A stretch of 16,713 nucleotides of DNA, from positions 1 through 16,713 of the forward strand of contig CAZMFZ010000086.1 of assembly GCA_964565665.1 (NCBI GenBank), given 5' to 3'. This stretch comes from CAZMFZ01 sp964565665. GTDB lineage: Bacteria > Bacteroidota > Bacteroidia > Cytophagales > UBA9547. The notes below the pieces were generated by a model, which saw only the letters and a list, made by a program, of their open reading frames with translations, searched no databases and was not told the DNA's origin. Below are positions 1-7,701 of this stretch, in pieces; position 1 is the first letter of the stretch, and the number at the start of each line of letters is the position of its first letter. Made by a program: the position numbers and the translations under genes.

Positions 1-96
1 ATAGGCATTTCTAATTTTCAGAACGATGGTTACTACTCCCATGAATTATTTTTTTATTCTAAAGTATGGCAAGAAGTGAATGTGCCTAAATATTAG
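1..96 (+). CDS. C-terminal end of an unrecognised gene (5' partial)
   Basis: Frame 1 is open from the first base to a TAG at 94-96 and gives 31 residues, beginning IGISNFQNDGYYSH and ending VWQEVNVPKY. The tail is rich in aromatic residues and does not look like the end of a TolC/CzcC outer-membrane channel, which would be the expected partner of the downstream pump. I do not recognise the family. It is called coding because the frame is open to the edge and is followed by a 167-bp spacer and a new gene on the same strand. A chance open stretch of this length is possible. Confidence 0.45.
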   Translation: MGISNFQNDGYYSHELFFYSKVWQEVNVPKY

Positions 97-116
97 CTTG
101 ACATTCCGTTTATTGA

Positions 117-142
117 ACAATATTGACTTTTTAAAATATTGT
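117..142. other. AT-rich inverted repeat in the spacer before the RND pump
   Basis: ACAATATT (117-124) and AATATTGT (135-142) form a perfect 8-bp stem around a 10-nt loop. The stem has only two G-C pairs, and the following bases (CTCGTTTTT) are only partly T-rich, so it is a poor intrinsic terminator. It could instead be an operator for a dimeric regulator of the efflux genes, but no regulator gene is visible. The rest of 97-263 shows nothing beyond this repeat and a promoter candidate. Confidence 0.25.
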
Positions 143-214
143 CTCGTTTTTAAGGCACTAGTCCCACTAAAAAGTTGATAGTTAACCCTTTCGATTGAAA
201 AAATCAATATGATT

Positions 215-245
215 TTGCATTGAATATAATAAATTTCTACATTTC
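215..245 (+). promoter_or_regulatory. Candidate Bacteroidota-type promoter for the efflux operon
   Basis: TTG at 215-217, inside a TTTTG run, is followed after 20 nt by TACATTTC (238-245). This is one base off the TAnnTTTG -7 element known from Bacteroidota, and the spacing fits. Transcription would begin only about 10-15 nt before the ATG at 264. The match could arise by chance in such AT-rich DNA. Confidence 0.3.
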
Positions 246-263
246 GATCCCAAACCCTAATAC

Positions 264-3200
264 ATGATTGATAAACTCATAGCGTACAGCATTAAGAACA
301 AGCTCACAGTCGGTACATTTACGCTAATGCTAGTACTGTTTGGTGCTTACTCTATTTCAAAGCTGCCCATCGATGCCGTGCCTGATGTTACCAACAATCA
401 GGTAATGATCATTACCCAAAATCCCAACTTAGCACCCTACGAAATTGAAAAATTCCTAACCGCACCCATTGAGTTGGCTATGGCCAATGTGCCCGGATTG
501 ATGGAGATTCGCTCTATTTCAAAATTTGGGCTTTCGGCCGTTACCTTAGTTTTCAATGACGATATGGACGTGTATCGGGCTAGGCAACTGGTGCTGGAGC
601 GACTGAAAGAACTGGAGAGAGATGTGCCTCCAGAAATGGGGCAACCAACATTGGCTCCAGTTTCTACTGGCTTGGGCGAAATCTACCAATATGTATTGAG
701 GCCAAAAAACCCCAAAGACACATCCTACTCACTTATGGATATTCGCACCATTCAAGACTGGATAGTGCGGAAGAAATTGCTGGGTACAGAAGGCGTGGCC
801 GATGTGAGCAGCTTTGGTGGTTATGTAAAAGAGTACCAAGCAAAAGTAAAGCCTCCTCTGCTGCGAACTACCAATGTAACCATGGAAGAGCTATTCAAAG
901 CTTTAGAAAATGGAAACGGAAATACAGGAGGTGCTTATTTGGAAAAAGACGGAATAGCTTTTGTAATTAGGGGGATTGGACTGGCTCAATCTCTGGAAGA
1001 CATCAGAACCACCGTAATTAAGCAGAATAATGGTGTGCCTGTGTATGTGAAAGATGTGGCTGATGTAGAATTTGGCTCTTCGGTTCGGTATGGCGCCATG
1101 AGCATGGATGGCAATGGTGAAGTGGTGGGTGCTGTGGTGTTGATGAGAAAAGGAGAAAACGCCTCCCGTGTTGTAGTAAATATTAAAGAGAAAATTAAAG
1201 AAATAGAAAAGCTGCTGCCTGACGATTTGATAATTGAGGCCTTTATCGATAGAGAAGCTTTGGTAAACCGAGCTATAAAAACCGTTACCAAAAACCTGTT
1301 AGAAGCTTTTGTAATCGTGGTTTTTGTGGTTTTGCTCTTCCTGGGCGATATCCGTGCTAGTTTGCTCGTGGCTTCAGTAATTCCGCTATCGCTGTTTTTC
1401 ATGATTATTTTGATGAATTACTTTGGTGTTGGGGGCAACATTCTTTCTTTGGGAGCGATTGACTTCGGCCTCACTGTCGATCCAGCCATTATTGTGGTAG
1501 AGAGTGTGGTGGTATCAATGGCCATTGGTTTGAAAAACTTGGGCAAAAAAGTGGATCAGGAAGCAAAGGACTCAATTGTGTACGAAGCTACGCTCGAGAT
1601 AAAAAAGTCGGTAGTTTATGGCGGCCTTATTATCTTAATCGTGTATTTCCCGATTATGACTTTGAGTGGAATAGAAGGTAAAATGTTCACTCCAATGGCT
1701 TTAGCAGTGAGTTTTGCCATATTTGGTGCCATTCTTTTTGCACTTACCTACATCCCGATGATGAGCTCACTGATACTCAAGGGGCACGATGGAGAGCACA
1801 AAAATTTTTCCGATAAGTTTGTTGATTTTCTCTTTCGAGGATATTTACCAATATTGAAAGCGGCTTTTAAGTTTCAATATGTCATTATTGGTGGGGCATT
1901 TGCTTTGTTGTTTTTTGCTTTTTTTGTTTTTTCAAAGATGGGTGGCGAGTTTATCCCGAAGCTCGATGAAGGAGATTACAATATCGAAATCCGAAACCCT
2001 GTGGGCACTTCGCTTACGCAATCAAGGTTGTTTGCAGACAAAGTTCAAAAGCTTTTCATCCAAAACTATCCTGACGAAATAAAGCACGTAGTGGCCAAAA
2101 TAGGCACTTCAGAAATACCTACCGACCCTATGCCTATTGAAGCTATAGATTTGGTAGTAACGCTGAATGATAAAGACACATGGAAAAAAGCCCATACAAA
2201 AGATGATTTGACATTGCTTTTAGCGGATGAATTGAAAAAATTTCCCGGCATTATATATTCATTCTCACAGCCTATTGACAATCGTTTCAACGACATGCTC
2301 AGTGGTGCAAAAACAGATGTAGTAATCAAAGTTTTTGGTGATGATTTGGATAAATTGACTGATGTAGGCAATAAAATAGCGGCAATTCTTACAGGTTTGC
2401 AAGGCTCGGCCGATGTGCAAGTACAAAAAGTAGGCGGCCTTCCACAGATAATGGTGAAGTATGATCGAAGGATATTATCCTATTATGGGATACAAGTAGA
2501 AAGCGTAAATAAATTGGTTCAGACCGGATTTGCAGGAAGCAAAGCCGGCACTATTTATGAAGGCGAAAAACGATTCGATTTGTCTGTTCGCCTTTCAACT
2601 GAAGACAGAAACGGACTCGAGGATTTGATGAACCTGCAAGTATCGACAGGGAATGGCACTTTGATTCCGCTTCGCGAAATTGCTGATATTAAAATAGAAA
2701 AAGGGCCTGCTGAAATTTCCAGACAAAATGGGCAAAGAAGACTGAATGTAGGCTTCAATGTGCGAGGCAGAGATGTGGAAAGTATAGTAAATGAAGCCCA
2801 ATCGAAAATTGAAAAGGAAATAACTCTTCCCGATGGTTATTCTTTGGCTTATGGTGGTGCTTTTGAAAATTTGCAACGTGCCAAAGCTCGGCTTTCAATT
2901 GTATTGCCAATTTCATTGCTCATTATTTTCGGCTTGCTCTATGCCACATTTGGCACAGTAGGCGATAGTTTGCTGGTGTACAGTGGCATTCCACTTTCTG
3001 CTGTAGGAGGCATATTTGCCTTGTCGCTTCGCGATATGTCGTTTAGTATTTCTGCAGGTATTGGTTTTATATCCCTTTTTGGTGTAGCTGTGTTGAATGG
3101 TATATTGTTAATTGGCCATTTCAAAACCGTGCAAAACCGCCATGGTTCGGGCAATATTTATCAAAGGGTAGAAACTGGAGTGAGAGAGCGTTTTCGCCAA

Positions 3201-3395
3201 GTGCTGATGACCTCTGCAACTGCTGCTTTGGGATTTCTGCCTATGGCTATTTCGCATGGTGCTGGTGCTGAAATTCAAAAGCCACTCGCCACTGTGGTAA
3301 TAGGTGGCTTGATAACCGCAACCATTTTAACTCTTGTGGTATTGCCCATTCTCTACATCGTATTTAACGACAGAAAAATTAAACTCAATCTCTAA
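264..3395 (+). CDS. czcA: CzcA/CusA-family heavy-metal efflux RND transporter
   Basis: The product is 1043 aa, the normal size of an inner-membrane RND pump that exports divalent or monovalent metal ions by proton antiport through a tripartite complex. Visible marks are the N-terminal membrane segment (about 12-33) followed by LPIDAVPDVTNNQV, the paired periplasmic porter regions, and two blocks of membrane helices (about 340-505 and 880 to the end). The proton-relay motif of the heavy-metal branch is present in the fourth helix: DFGLTVDPAIIVVES gives D400, D406 and E413, equivalent to the acidic triad of CzcA. LFGVAVLNGILL in the C-terminal half is also typical. Family members usually read VDG where this one has VDP, which is unusual. 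The ATG start is followed by a classic RND N-terminus. The adaptor gene follows after 12 nt. Which metal is carried cannot be told from the sequence, so the symbol denotes the family only. Confidence 0.93.
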   Translation: MIDKLIAYSIKNKLTVGTFTLMLVLFGAYSISKLPIDAVPDVTNNQVMIITQNPNLAPYEIEKFLTAPIELAMANVPGLMEIRSISKFGLSAVTLVFNDDMDVYRARQLVLERLKELERDVPPEMGQPTLAPVSTGLGEIYQYVLRPKNPKDTSYSLMDIRTIQDWIVRKKLLGTEGVADVSSFGGYVKEYQAKVKPPLLRTTNVTMEELFKALENGNGNTGGAYLEKDGIAFVIRGIGLAQSLEDIRTTVIKQNNGVPVYVKDVADVEFGSSVRYGAMSMDGNGEVVGAVVLMRKGENASRVVVNIKEKIKEIEKLLPDDLIIEAFIDREALVNRAIKTVTKNLLEAFVIVVFVVLLFLGDIRASLLVASVIPLSLFFMIILMNYFGVGGNILSLGAIDFGLTVDPAIIVVESVVVSMAIGLKNLGKKVDQEAKDSIVYEATLEIKKSVVYGGLIILIVYFPIMTLSGIEGKMFTPMALAVSFAIFGAILFALTYIPMMSSLILKGHDGEHKNFSDKFVDFLFRGYLPILKAAFKFQYVIIGGAFALLFFAFFVFSKMGGEFIPKLDEGDYNIEIRNPVGTSLTQSRLFADKVQKLFIQNYPDEIKHVVAKIGTSEIPTDPMPIEAIDLVVTLNDKDTWKKAHTKDDLTLLLADELKKFPGIIYSFSQPIDNRFNDMLSGAKTDVVIKVFGDDLDKLTDVGNKIAAILTGLQGSADVQVQKVGGLPQIMVKYDRRILSYYGIQVESVNKLVQTGFAGSKAGTIYEGEKRFDLSVRLSTEDRNGLEDLMNLQVSTGNGTLIPLREIADIKIEKGPAEISRQNGQRRLNVGFNVRGRDVESIVNEAQSKIEKEITLPDGYSLAYGGAFENLQRAKARLSIVLPISLLIIFGLLYATFGTVGDSLLVYSGIPLSAVGGIFALSLRDMSFSISAGIGFISLFGVAVLNGILLIGHFKTVQNRHGSGNIYQRVETGVRERFRQVLMTSATAALGFLPMAISHGAGAEIQKPLATVVIGGLITATILTLVVLPILYIVFNDRKIKLNL

Positions 3396-3407
3396 CACCC
3401 TAATATC

Positions 3408-4592
3408 GTGCAAAATACAACATCATTTAAAATAAGCTTGCTTCTAACCATTGCCTTTGTTTTCGCGGCTTGTAGTGAAGAAAAACCCAAAGTAGAGAAC
3501 AAATCTACCATTGTCGGACCACCATCTATTGTGCTGAGTACCGAGCAACTTTCGCTCATGGAGATACAGCTCAATGCCATGGAAGACAAATTGATATACC
3601 CAACCATCTATGCAAATGGTATTGTAGCTCCGAAACCCAATTTTGAGGCTGCAGTAACACCTAGAATAGCAGGGGCGGTAGATAAAATTTTTGTGTTGGA
3701 AGGCAGCAATGTGCAAAAAGGTCAGGCTTTAATGAGCATTAGCAGCACTGAATTGATACAAATGCAGCAAGACTATATGACTGCCTTAGCCGATGCCAAC
3801 TTTTACAGAAAAGATTTCGACAGGCAAACCACCCTTAAAAATTCTAATGTAGGTGCCCTTTCGGAATACCAATTGATAGAATCAAAGTTTCAAAATGCTA
3901 TAAGTTTAGAGAAAACACTAAGGGCAAAATTGAATTTGCAAGGGGTAAACGCAGACGATCTAGCTGATCCGGCCAATGCTGTAATCAAAACCGAAAAAAT
4001 ATTGCGAGCCCCTATTTCGGGATTTATTTACAATATGCCTGCAAAAATCGGCATGAGGGCGGAAAATAGTTCTGTATTGGTCGAAATTATCGATTTGAGC
4101 GAGCTTAGGGCAGATGTTTATTGTTATGAAAAAGATTTGGCACTGATAAGCGAAAATCAAAAGGTGGAAATAGCATTTATCAATAAGTCTATTCCTGCGG
4201 TGATCGGCAAGATCGAAAATGTGTCGCGCACTATTGATAAAGAAACCCGTTCTATTGTGTTGCACACCTCATTCAAAGCCCCAAAGGGTTATTTAGTGTT
4301 GCCCGAAATGTCAATTACTGCCAAAATTCAAGGCTTAAATGCAGGTAAAATGAAAAAGACCATCAGTCAGACTGCCATTTATGACGATGGAAACCAGTAC
4401 TTCATTTATTACACAACTAGTGCCGATACGGCTAAGCGACTCATGTTTCGAAGAGCCAAGGTACAGCTCGGCACAAACGATGGAAAAGCAACAGAAATAG
4501 ATTTTGACCAACCTATACCGGCCAATGCCAGAATTGCTACTAGCAATGTAATTAACATTGAAAGCGAGTTTAAGAAGCAGGGTAATAATTGA
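3408..4592 (+). CDS. czcB: RND efflux periplasmic adaptor (membrane fusion lipoprotein, CzcB/CusB-like)
   Basis: This 394-aa protein links the RND pump to an outer-membrane channel in the periplasm. It begins with a lipoprotein signal: hydrophobic residues 9-19 end in VFAAC, with Cys22 as the predicted lipidation site. A split lipoyl/barrel-sandwich domain flanks a helical hairpin: the first half is around 80-112 (VTPRIAGAVDKIFVLEGSNV), the coiled-coil-like part around 113-175, and the second half around 198-230 (LRAPISGFIYN). A beta-barrel and membrane-proximal region follows (MSITAKIQGL near 300). The start is GTG at 3408; no ATG lies early enough to keep the signal peptide. It is 12 nt behind the pump gene, so the two are surely co-transcribed. 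The usual CzcC-type channel gene does not follow; the next gene is on the opposite strand. Metal specificity is unknown. Confidence 0.9.
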   Translation: MQNTTSFKISLLLTIAFVFAACSEEKPKVENKSTIVGPPSIVLSTEQLSLMEIQLNAMEDKLIYPTIYANGIVAPKPNFEAAVTPRIAGAVDKIFVLEGSNVQKGQALMSISSTELIQMQQDYMTALADANFYRKDFDRQTTLKNSNVGALSEYQLIESKFQNAISLEKTLRAKLNLQGVNADDLADPANAVIKTEKILRAPISGFIYNMPAKIGMRAENSSVLVEIIDLSELRADVYCYEKDLALISENQKVEIAFINKSIPAVIGKIENVSRTIDKETRSIVLHTSFKAPKGYLVLPEMSITAKIQGLNAGKMKKTISQTAIYDDGNQYFIYYTTSADTAKRLMFRRAKVQLGTNDGKATEIDFDQPIPANARIATSNVINIESEFKKQGNN

Positions 4593-4628
4593 TCAGGAAC
4601 AATGAAGTAAATATTTATTTCTACAGAA

Positions 4629-5492
4629 CTATAGAATTTTATAATTCTTGTATTCAAAAGGCCTAAATCCAAACCATTTTTCTACCCAAAGAATGAATTT
4701 ATCTTTAAATGAAACTTGCATCTTGGCTGGATTGTAACTAAAATGCCAATTGATTTTTGCTATTCTAGCCTGCATAATTTGTGGATGTGTTCCTTTAAAA
4801 CGCTCAAGTTTTTGGAAGGTGCTATAGTCAAAAGCTGATGCTGCTACTACATTTTCTTTTACCCAGCTATCATCGTGGTATAATTTTTGAAATGATTCTT
4901 GCTTCAATTGTTGCTTCTCAGGCGGTCTGCACCATCCGTAGTGATATATTTGGGCGTCTATTGACTTGACATTCAGCTTTTTGCCATTTTTTCTAAAGCC
5001 TTGGGCATCTCGATAGGAGCTTATTGTTTTATCGTTTCTCACCACTCTTATTTCGTGCCTATACCACCGTCTTGCCGCAGCTACATAATCATAACTACCA
5101 TAAAAATGATTGTATTTAAAGAGCAAGCCCTCAATTAAAATCTCATCTTTGTGCTTTTGCATGGCTTTCGCGACTGTTTCTAAATATTTTTCATGCAGTA
5201 CTTCATCTCCTTGTAAATAAAAACCCCAATCTCCTGTAATGGATTGAAATGCGATATCTGTTTGCTGGGCTAATATTGCACCTCCTTCACGCAAGTTCTC
5301 ATCCCATACGGTGTCAATTATTTTTATTTTAGGGCTTTCAATAGCTACAATATTTTGTCGAGTGTCATCTTCAGACTTACCCACAACTATTACAAATTCA
5401 TCGCATATAGGCAATACAGATTTAATGGCCTCCAAATAAGGATAACCTAATTTTTCTCCGTTTCTGATGATACTGAACCCGCTTATTTTGAT
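4629..5492 (-). CDS. GT2-family glycosyltransferase with no normal start codon (ATC at the expected site)
   Basis: This is a GT-A-fold (GT2-like) transferase, likely adding a sugar to a lipid-linked glycan at the cytoplasmic membrane face. Conserved parts are the N-terminal strand and loop KISGFSIIRNGEKLGYPYLE, a VGKSEDDT segment, TVWDENLREGG, and YLQGDEVLHE as the probable DxD-like nucleotide-sugar/metal site. The first conventional start codon is a TTG at 5435, inside the conserved region. The 19 codons upstream (to 5492) match the family N-terminus, and the codon where Met is expected reads ATC (5492-5490). It is preceded in the same frame, four codons earlier, by the TAA stop of the GT4 gene. 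Coordinates here use the ATC, giving 287 aa. Explanations are a rare ATC start, a G/C base error, or a mutated start. It is the last gene of the minus operon and a paralogue of the gene at 11042-12091. An AT-only hairpin (4633-4648) sits in its last codons, but I do not call it a terminator. Confidence 0.82.
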   Translation of the reverse strand: MKISGFSIIRNGEKLGYPYLEAIKSVLPICDEFVIVVGKSEDDTRQNIVAIESPKIKIIDTVWDENLREGGAILAQQTDIAFQSITGDWGFYLQGDEVLHEKYLETVAKAMQKHKDEILIEGLLFKYNHFYGSYDYVAAARRWYRHEIRVVRNDKTISSYRDAQGFRKNGKKLNVKSIDAQIYHYGWCRPPEKQQLKQESFQKLYHDDSWVKENVVAASAFDYSTFQKLERFKGTHPQIMQARIAKINWHFSYNPAKMQVSFKDKFILWVEKWFGFRPFEYKNYKIL

Positions 5493-5504
5493 GGCTTTAC
5501 TTGT

Positions 5505-6620
5505 TTATAGATTATTGAAAATATTTTCAATTCTTTCGCACCATGTGTTATGCGAATATTTTGAAGTGGCATCCTCTTTGAATTGGGCTGCTTTTTCAAC
5601 TGCTTCCGGGTATTTCAAATACATAGTCTCCAATTGTTTTGCCAAAGATTTTGCATTTTTTGCTTCAAATAAATTTCCCCATTGCCCACCATTCAAAATT
5701 TCAGAAGTACCTCCAGTTTCAGCACCCACAATTGGCGTACCTGAAAGCATGGCTTCAACTGTTACCATACCGAAAGGCTCATTGGTAGAGCAAATGGCAA
5801 AAATATCAATTGCTTTATAGAAAGCGGCAATTTCATCGGTAAAGGGCTTGAAAATTATTAGATTTTCTACTCCAAGTGAGGAAGTTGTTTGTTTCAATTC
5901 GGCTAAATAGCCCGTTCCGCCAACTGATTCTTCCCCCACAATTAGAGCCGAGATTATGATATTTCTATCCTTTAATAGTTTTATAGCCTCTATTAAATAT
6001 TTCTGACCTTTTTCCTTATCAAGCCTACCCGCAATTCCAACCAAAAATATATTTTCATTAAGTCTAAAAGTCTTTCTTGCTTCACTTCTAATGGCATTTG
6101 CATTTGTAAATTTTTTGGTGTCGCAGCATAATGGGTGCAGGTGTATTTGGCCTTCCTTCAGCGTAGTGTTCACTATCAACTCATCTTTCAAATATTTCAA
6201 AGGAGTAAGCCAAGCATCAATTCTACTGAAATAATAAGCATGGTAAGGGTTTTTTCTATTTACATTCATCCGCATTTGCTGCAAATAGAGTAGCTTTATC
6301 TTGATTGTAAAACCTAAAGATTTTGCCCAAACAGCCAAATAATATTGTCTGTAATGCCCAATTATAAGATTATGTATTTGGTGTTTTTTAAGTGTTTTTA
6401 TTAAGCCGAAAACTGAGACAAAATGCAAAAACTTGGATTTTGACAAATTCAAATATTCAATTCTAATATTAGCTTCCTTTGCCTTTTGAGCAATTTTGGA
6501 ATCTTCACTCGCAATCAATAACACATTATTTCCACGTTCTTGCAGCCAACAGCAAAGTTTAAAAATATTGATTTCAAGGCCACCCCAAGCATTAGAACAA
6601 CAAAGCATTGCTATTTTCAT
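5505..6620 (-). CDS. Glycosyltransferase family 4 (GT-B fold)
   Basis: This 371-aa retaining transferase of the GT4 group would act in the cytoplasm on a membrane-bound acceptor. The N-terminal acceptor domain opens with MKIAMLCCSNAWGGLEINI, the usual strand and Gly-rich loop. The C-terminal donor domain starts near 190 with VGIAGRLDKEKGQKYLIEA and holds the nucleotide-sugar E-x7-E motif EPFGMVTVE (E281, E289), followed by SGTPIVGAETGGTSEI. Length is normal for GT4, and the ATG start fits the conserved N-terminus. The upstream GT4 gene ends 19 nt before it. Its stop codon is in the same frame as the GT2 gene downstream, with only that one stop between them. The donor sugar cannot be deduced. 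Confidence 0.9.
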   Translation of the reverse strand: MKIAMLCCSNAWGGLEINIFKLCCWLQERGNNVLLIASEDSKIAQKAKEANIRIEYLNLSKSKFLHFVSVFGLIKTLKKHQIHNLIIGHYRQYYLAVWAKSLGFTIKIKLLYLQQMRMNVNRKNPYHAYYFSRIDAWLTPLKYLKDELIVNTTLKEGQIHLHPLCCDTKKFTNANAIRSEARKTFRLNENIFLVGIAGRLDKEKGQKYLIEAIKLLKDRNIIISALIVGEESVGGTGYLAELKQTTSSLGVENLIIFKPFTDEIAAFYKAIDIFAICSTNEPFGMVTVEAMLSGTPIVGAETGGTSEILNGGQWGNLFEAKNAKSLAKQLETMYLKYPEAVEKAAQFKEDATSKYSHNTWCERIENIFNNL

Positions 6621-6639
6621 AAATTGCTATATTCCAATA

Positions 6640-7701
6640 TTAAACTTCATTTGCTTTTTTATATACCTCAATTGTTTCTTGGGCACACTTTTGCCAGGTA
6701 AATCCCTTTACATATTCCTGCCCATCAACAGAAAGCTTTTTTCTGAGTGTTTCATTTTTGAGCAGCTCCTCCATGCTTTCTGCTAACATACTCACATTCA
6801 ACGTATTGGCAAGAAATGCTTTGCCATCTGATACTTCCTTCATGGCACCGAAATCGGAAGTAAGAACAGGAGTGCCTAAGTTCATAGCCTCTAAAATTGG
6901 AAATCCAAAACCTTCGTAAACCGAAGGATATGCCACAAACTCTGCGTACTGAATTAGATTTTGCATGGTTTCATTATCTACATAATTAAGGTGAATTACA
7001 TTTTTTATCTTAATTATTTCTTCGGCTATTTCTGCACCTTGGTACCCGCTTATACCACCTGCAAATACTAATTTTAAATTAGGAAATTTTGAGCTTATCC
7101 TATCAAAAGCTTGCACCAATCGCGATGAATTTTTTCTAACTTCAATAGTACCTGCACAAAGTATATATGGAAATTCTAATTTTTTCTTCTCTGACAATGG
7201 GCTTGCAAAATGATTTACTCCGTGGTAAACCGTAGTTGTAATCTCCTCAAAAGTTGGAAATCGATTTAGCAATTCTCCCTTCACAAAGTCTGATACCACT
7301 ATAATTTGGTCAGGCTTGTGTTTGGTAAGCATTTGGGCCGTTCGCATTTTCCCATAGTCTGCAAATTCTTTGCTCCACAGCCCATCATGAAATACTGATA
7401 AATCGTGAATGGTCAATACTTTTTTTACCAATTTGGTATTGGGAATCCAATAATCAGGCCCGTGAAAAATAGAATAGGGTTTGGGTAGAAAGTTTGATAT
7501 AAGTGGGTTATAAGGCACCCTTAGTGAAATATCGACTTTTTCTTGTATTGCTTTACGATACTTTATTCTTGATATTCTATACGAAGCACTCAACTTGATT
7601 TCCTTAATTGCTTGCAAAGCCTTTATCAAATTGACTACATAAACCCCAACTCCGGTTAGTTTCTGCCCATTCAATCCTGATACATCAATGTTAACTTTCA
7701 C
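6640..7701 (-). CDS. Glycosyltransferase family 4, mannosyltransferase-like (GT-B fold)
   Basis: This 353-aa protein begins MKVNIDVSGLNGQKLTGVGVY, the N-terminus usual for the WbaZ/mannosyltransferase-like branch of GT4. TIHDLSVFH and VVSDFVKGEL in the acceptor half are characteristic. YILCAGTIEVRKNSSRLVQAF (about 179-199) opens the donor domain, and EGFGFPILE (E263, E271) is the E-x7-E nucleotide-sugar site, followed by GTPVLTSDFGAMKEV. It is complete and of normal length. Its ATG overlaps the end of the upstream membrane glycosyltransferase gene by 11 nt, which indicates translational coupling. Mannose or rhamnose as donor is a guess from branch resemblance only. Confidence 0.9.
   Translation of the reverse strand: MKVNIDVSGLNGQKLTGVGVYVVNLIKALQAIKEIKLSASYRISRIKYRKAIQEKVDISLRVPYNPLISNFLPKPYSIFHGPDYWIPNTKLVKKVLTIHDLSVFHDGLWSKEFADYGKMRTAQMLTKHKPDQIIVVSDFVKGELLNRFPTFEEITTTVYHGVNHFASPLSEKKKLEFPYILCAGTIEVRKNSSRLVQAFDRISSKFPNLKLVFAGGISGYQGAEIAEEIIKIKNVIHLNYVDNETMQNLIQYAEFVAYPSVYEGFGFPILEAMNLGTPVLTSDFGAMKEVSDGKAFLANTLNVSMLAESMEELLKNETLRKKLSVDGQEYVKGFTWQKCAQETIEVYKKANEV

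Noticed and set aside
986..3154. Several open frames antisense to the RND pump gene (for example 986-1402, 2066-2371, 2595-2876)
   Set aside because: Their translations are Ser/Thr-rich without recognisable domains and lie opposite a full-length conserved gene.
4633..4648. AGAATT-TTAT-AATTCT hairpin as a terminator between the convergent efflux and glycan genes
   Set aside because: The stem is only 6 bp with one G-C pair and no T tract, and it lies inside the last codons of the minus-strand gene.
5467..5820. 117-codon plus-strand frame over the end of the GT4 gene
   Set aside because: It lies antisense to the conserved donor domain, and its product has no recognisable family features.
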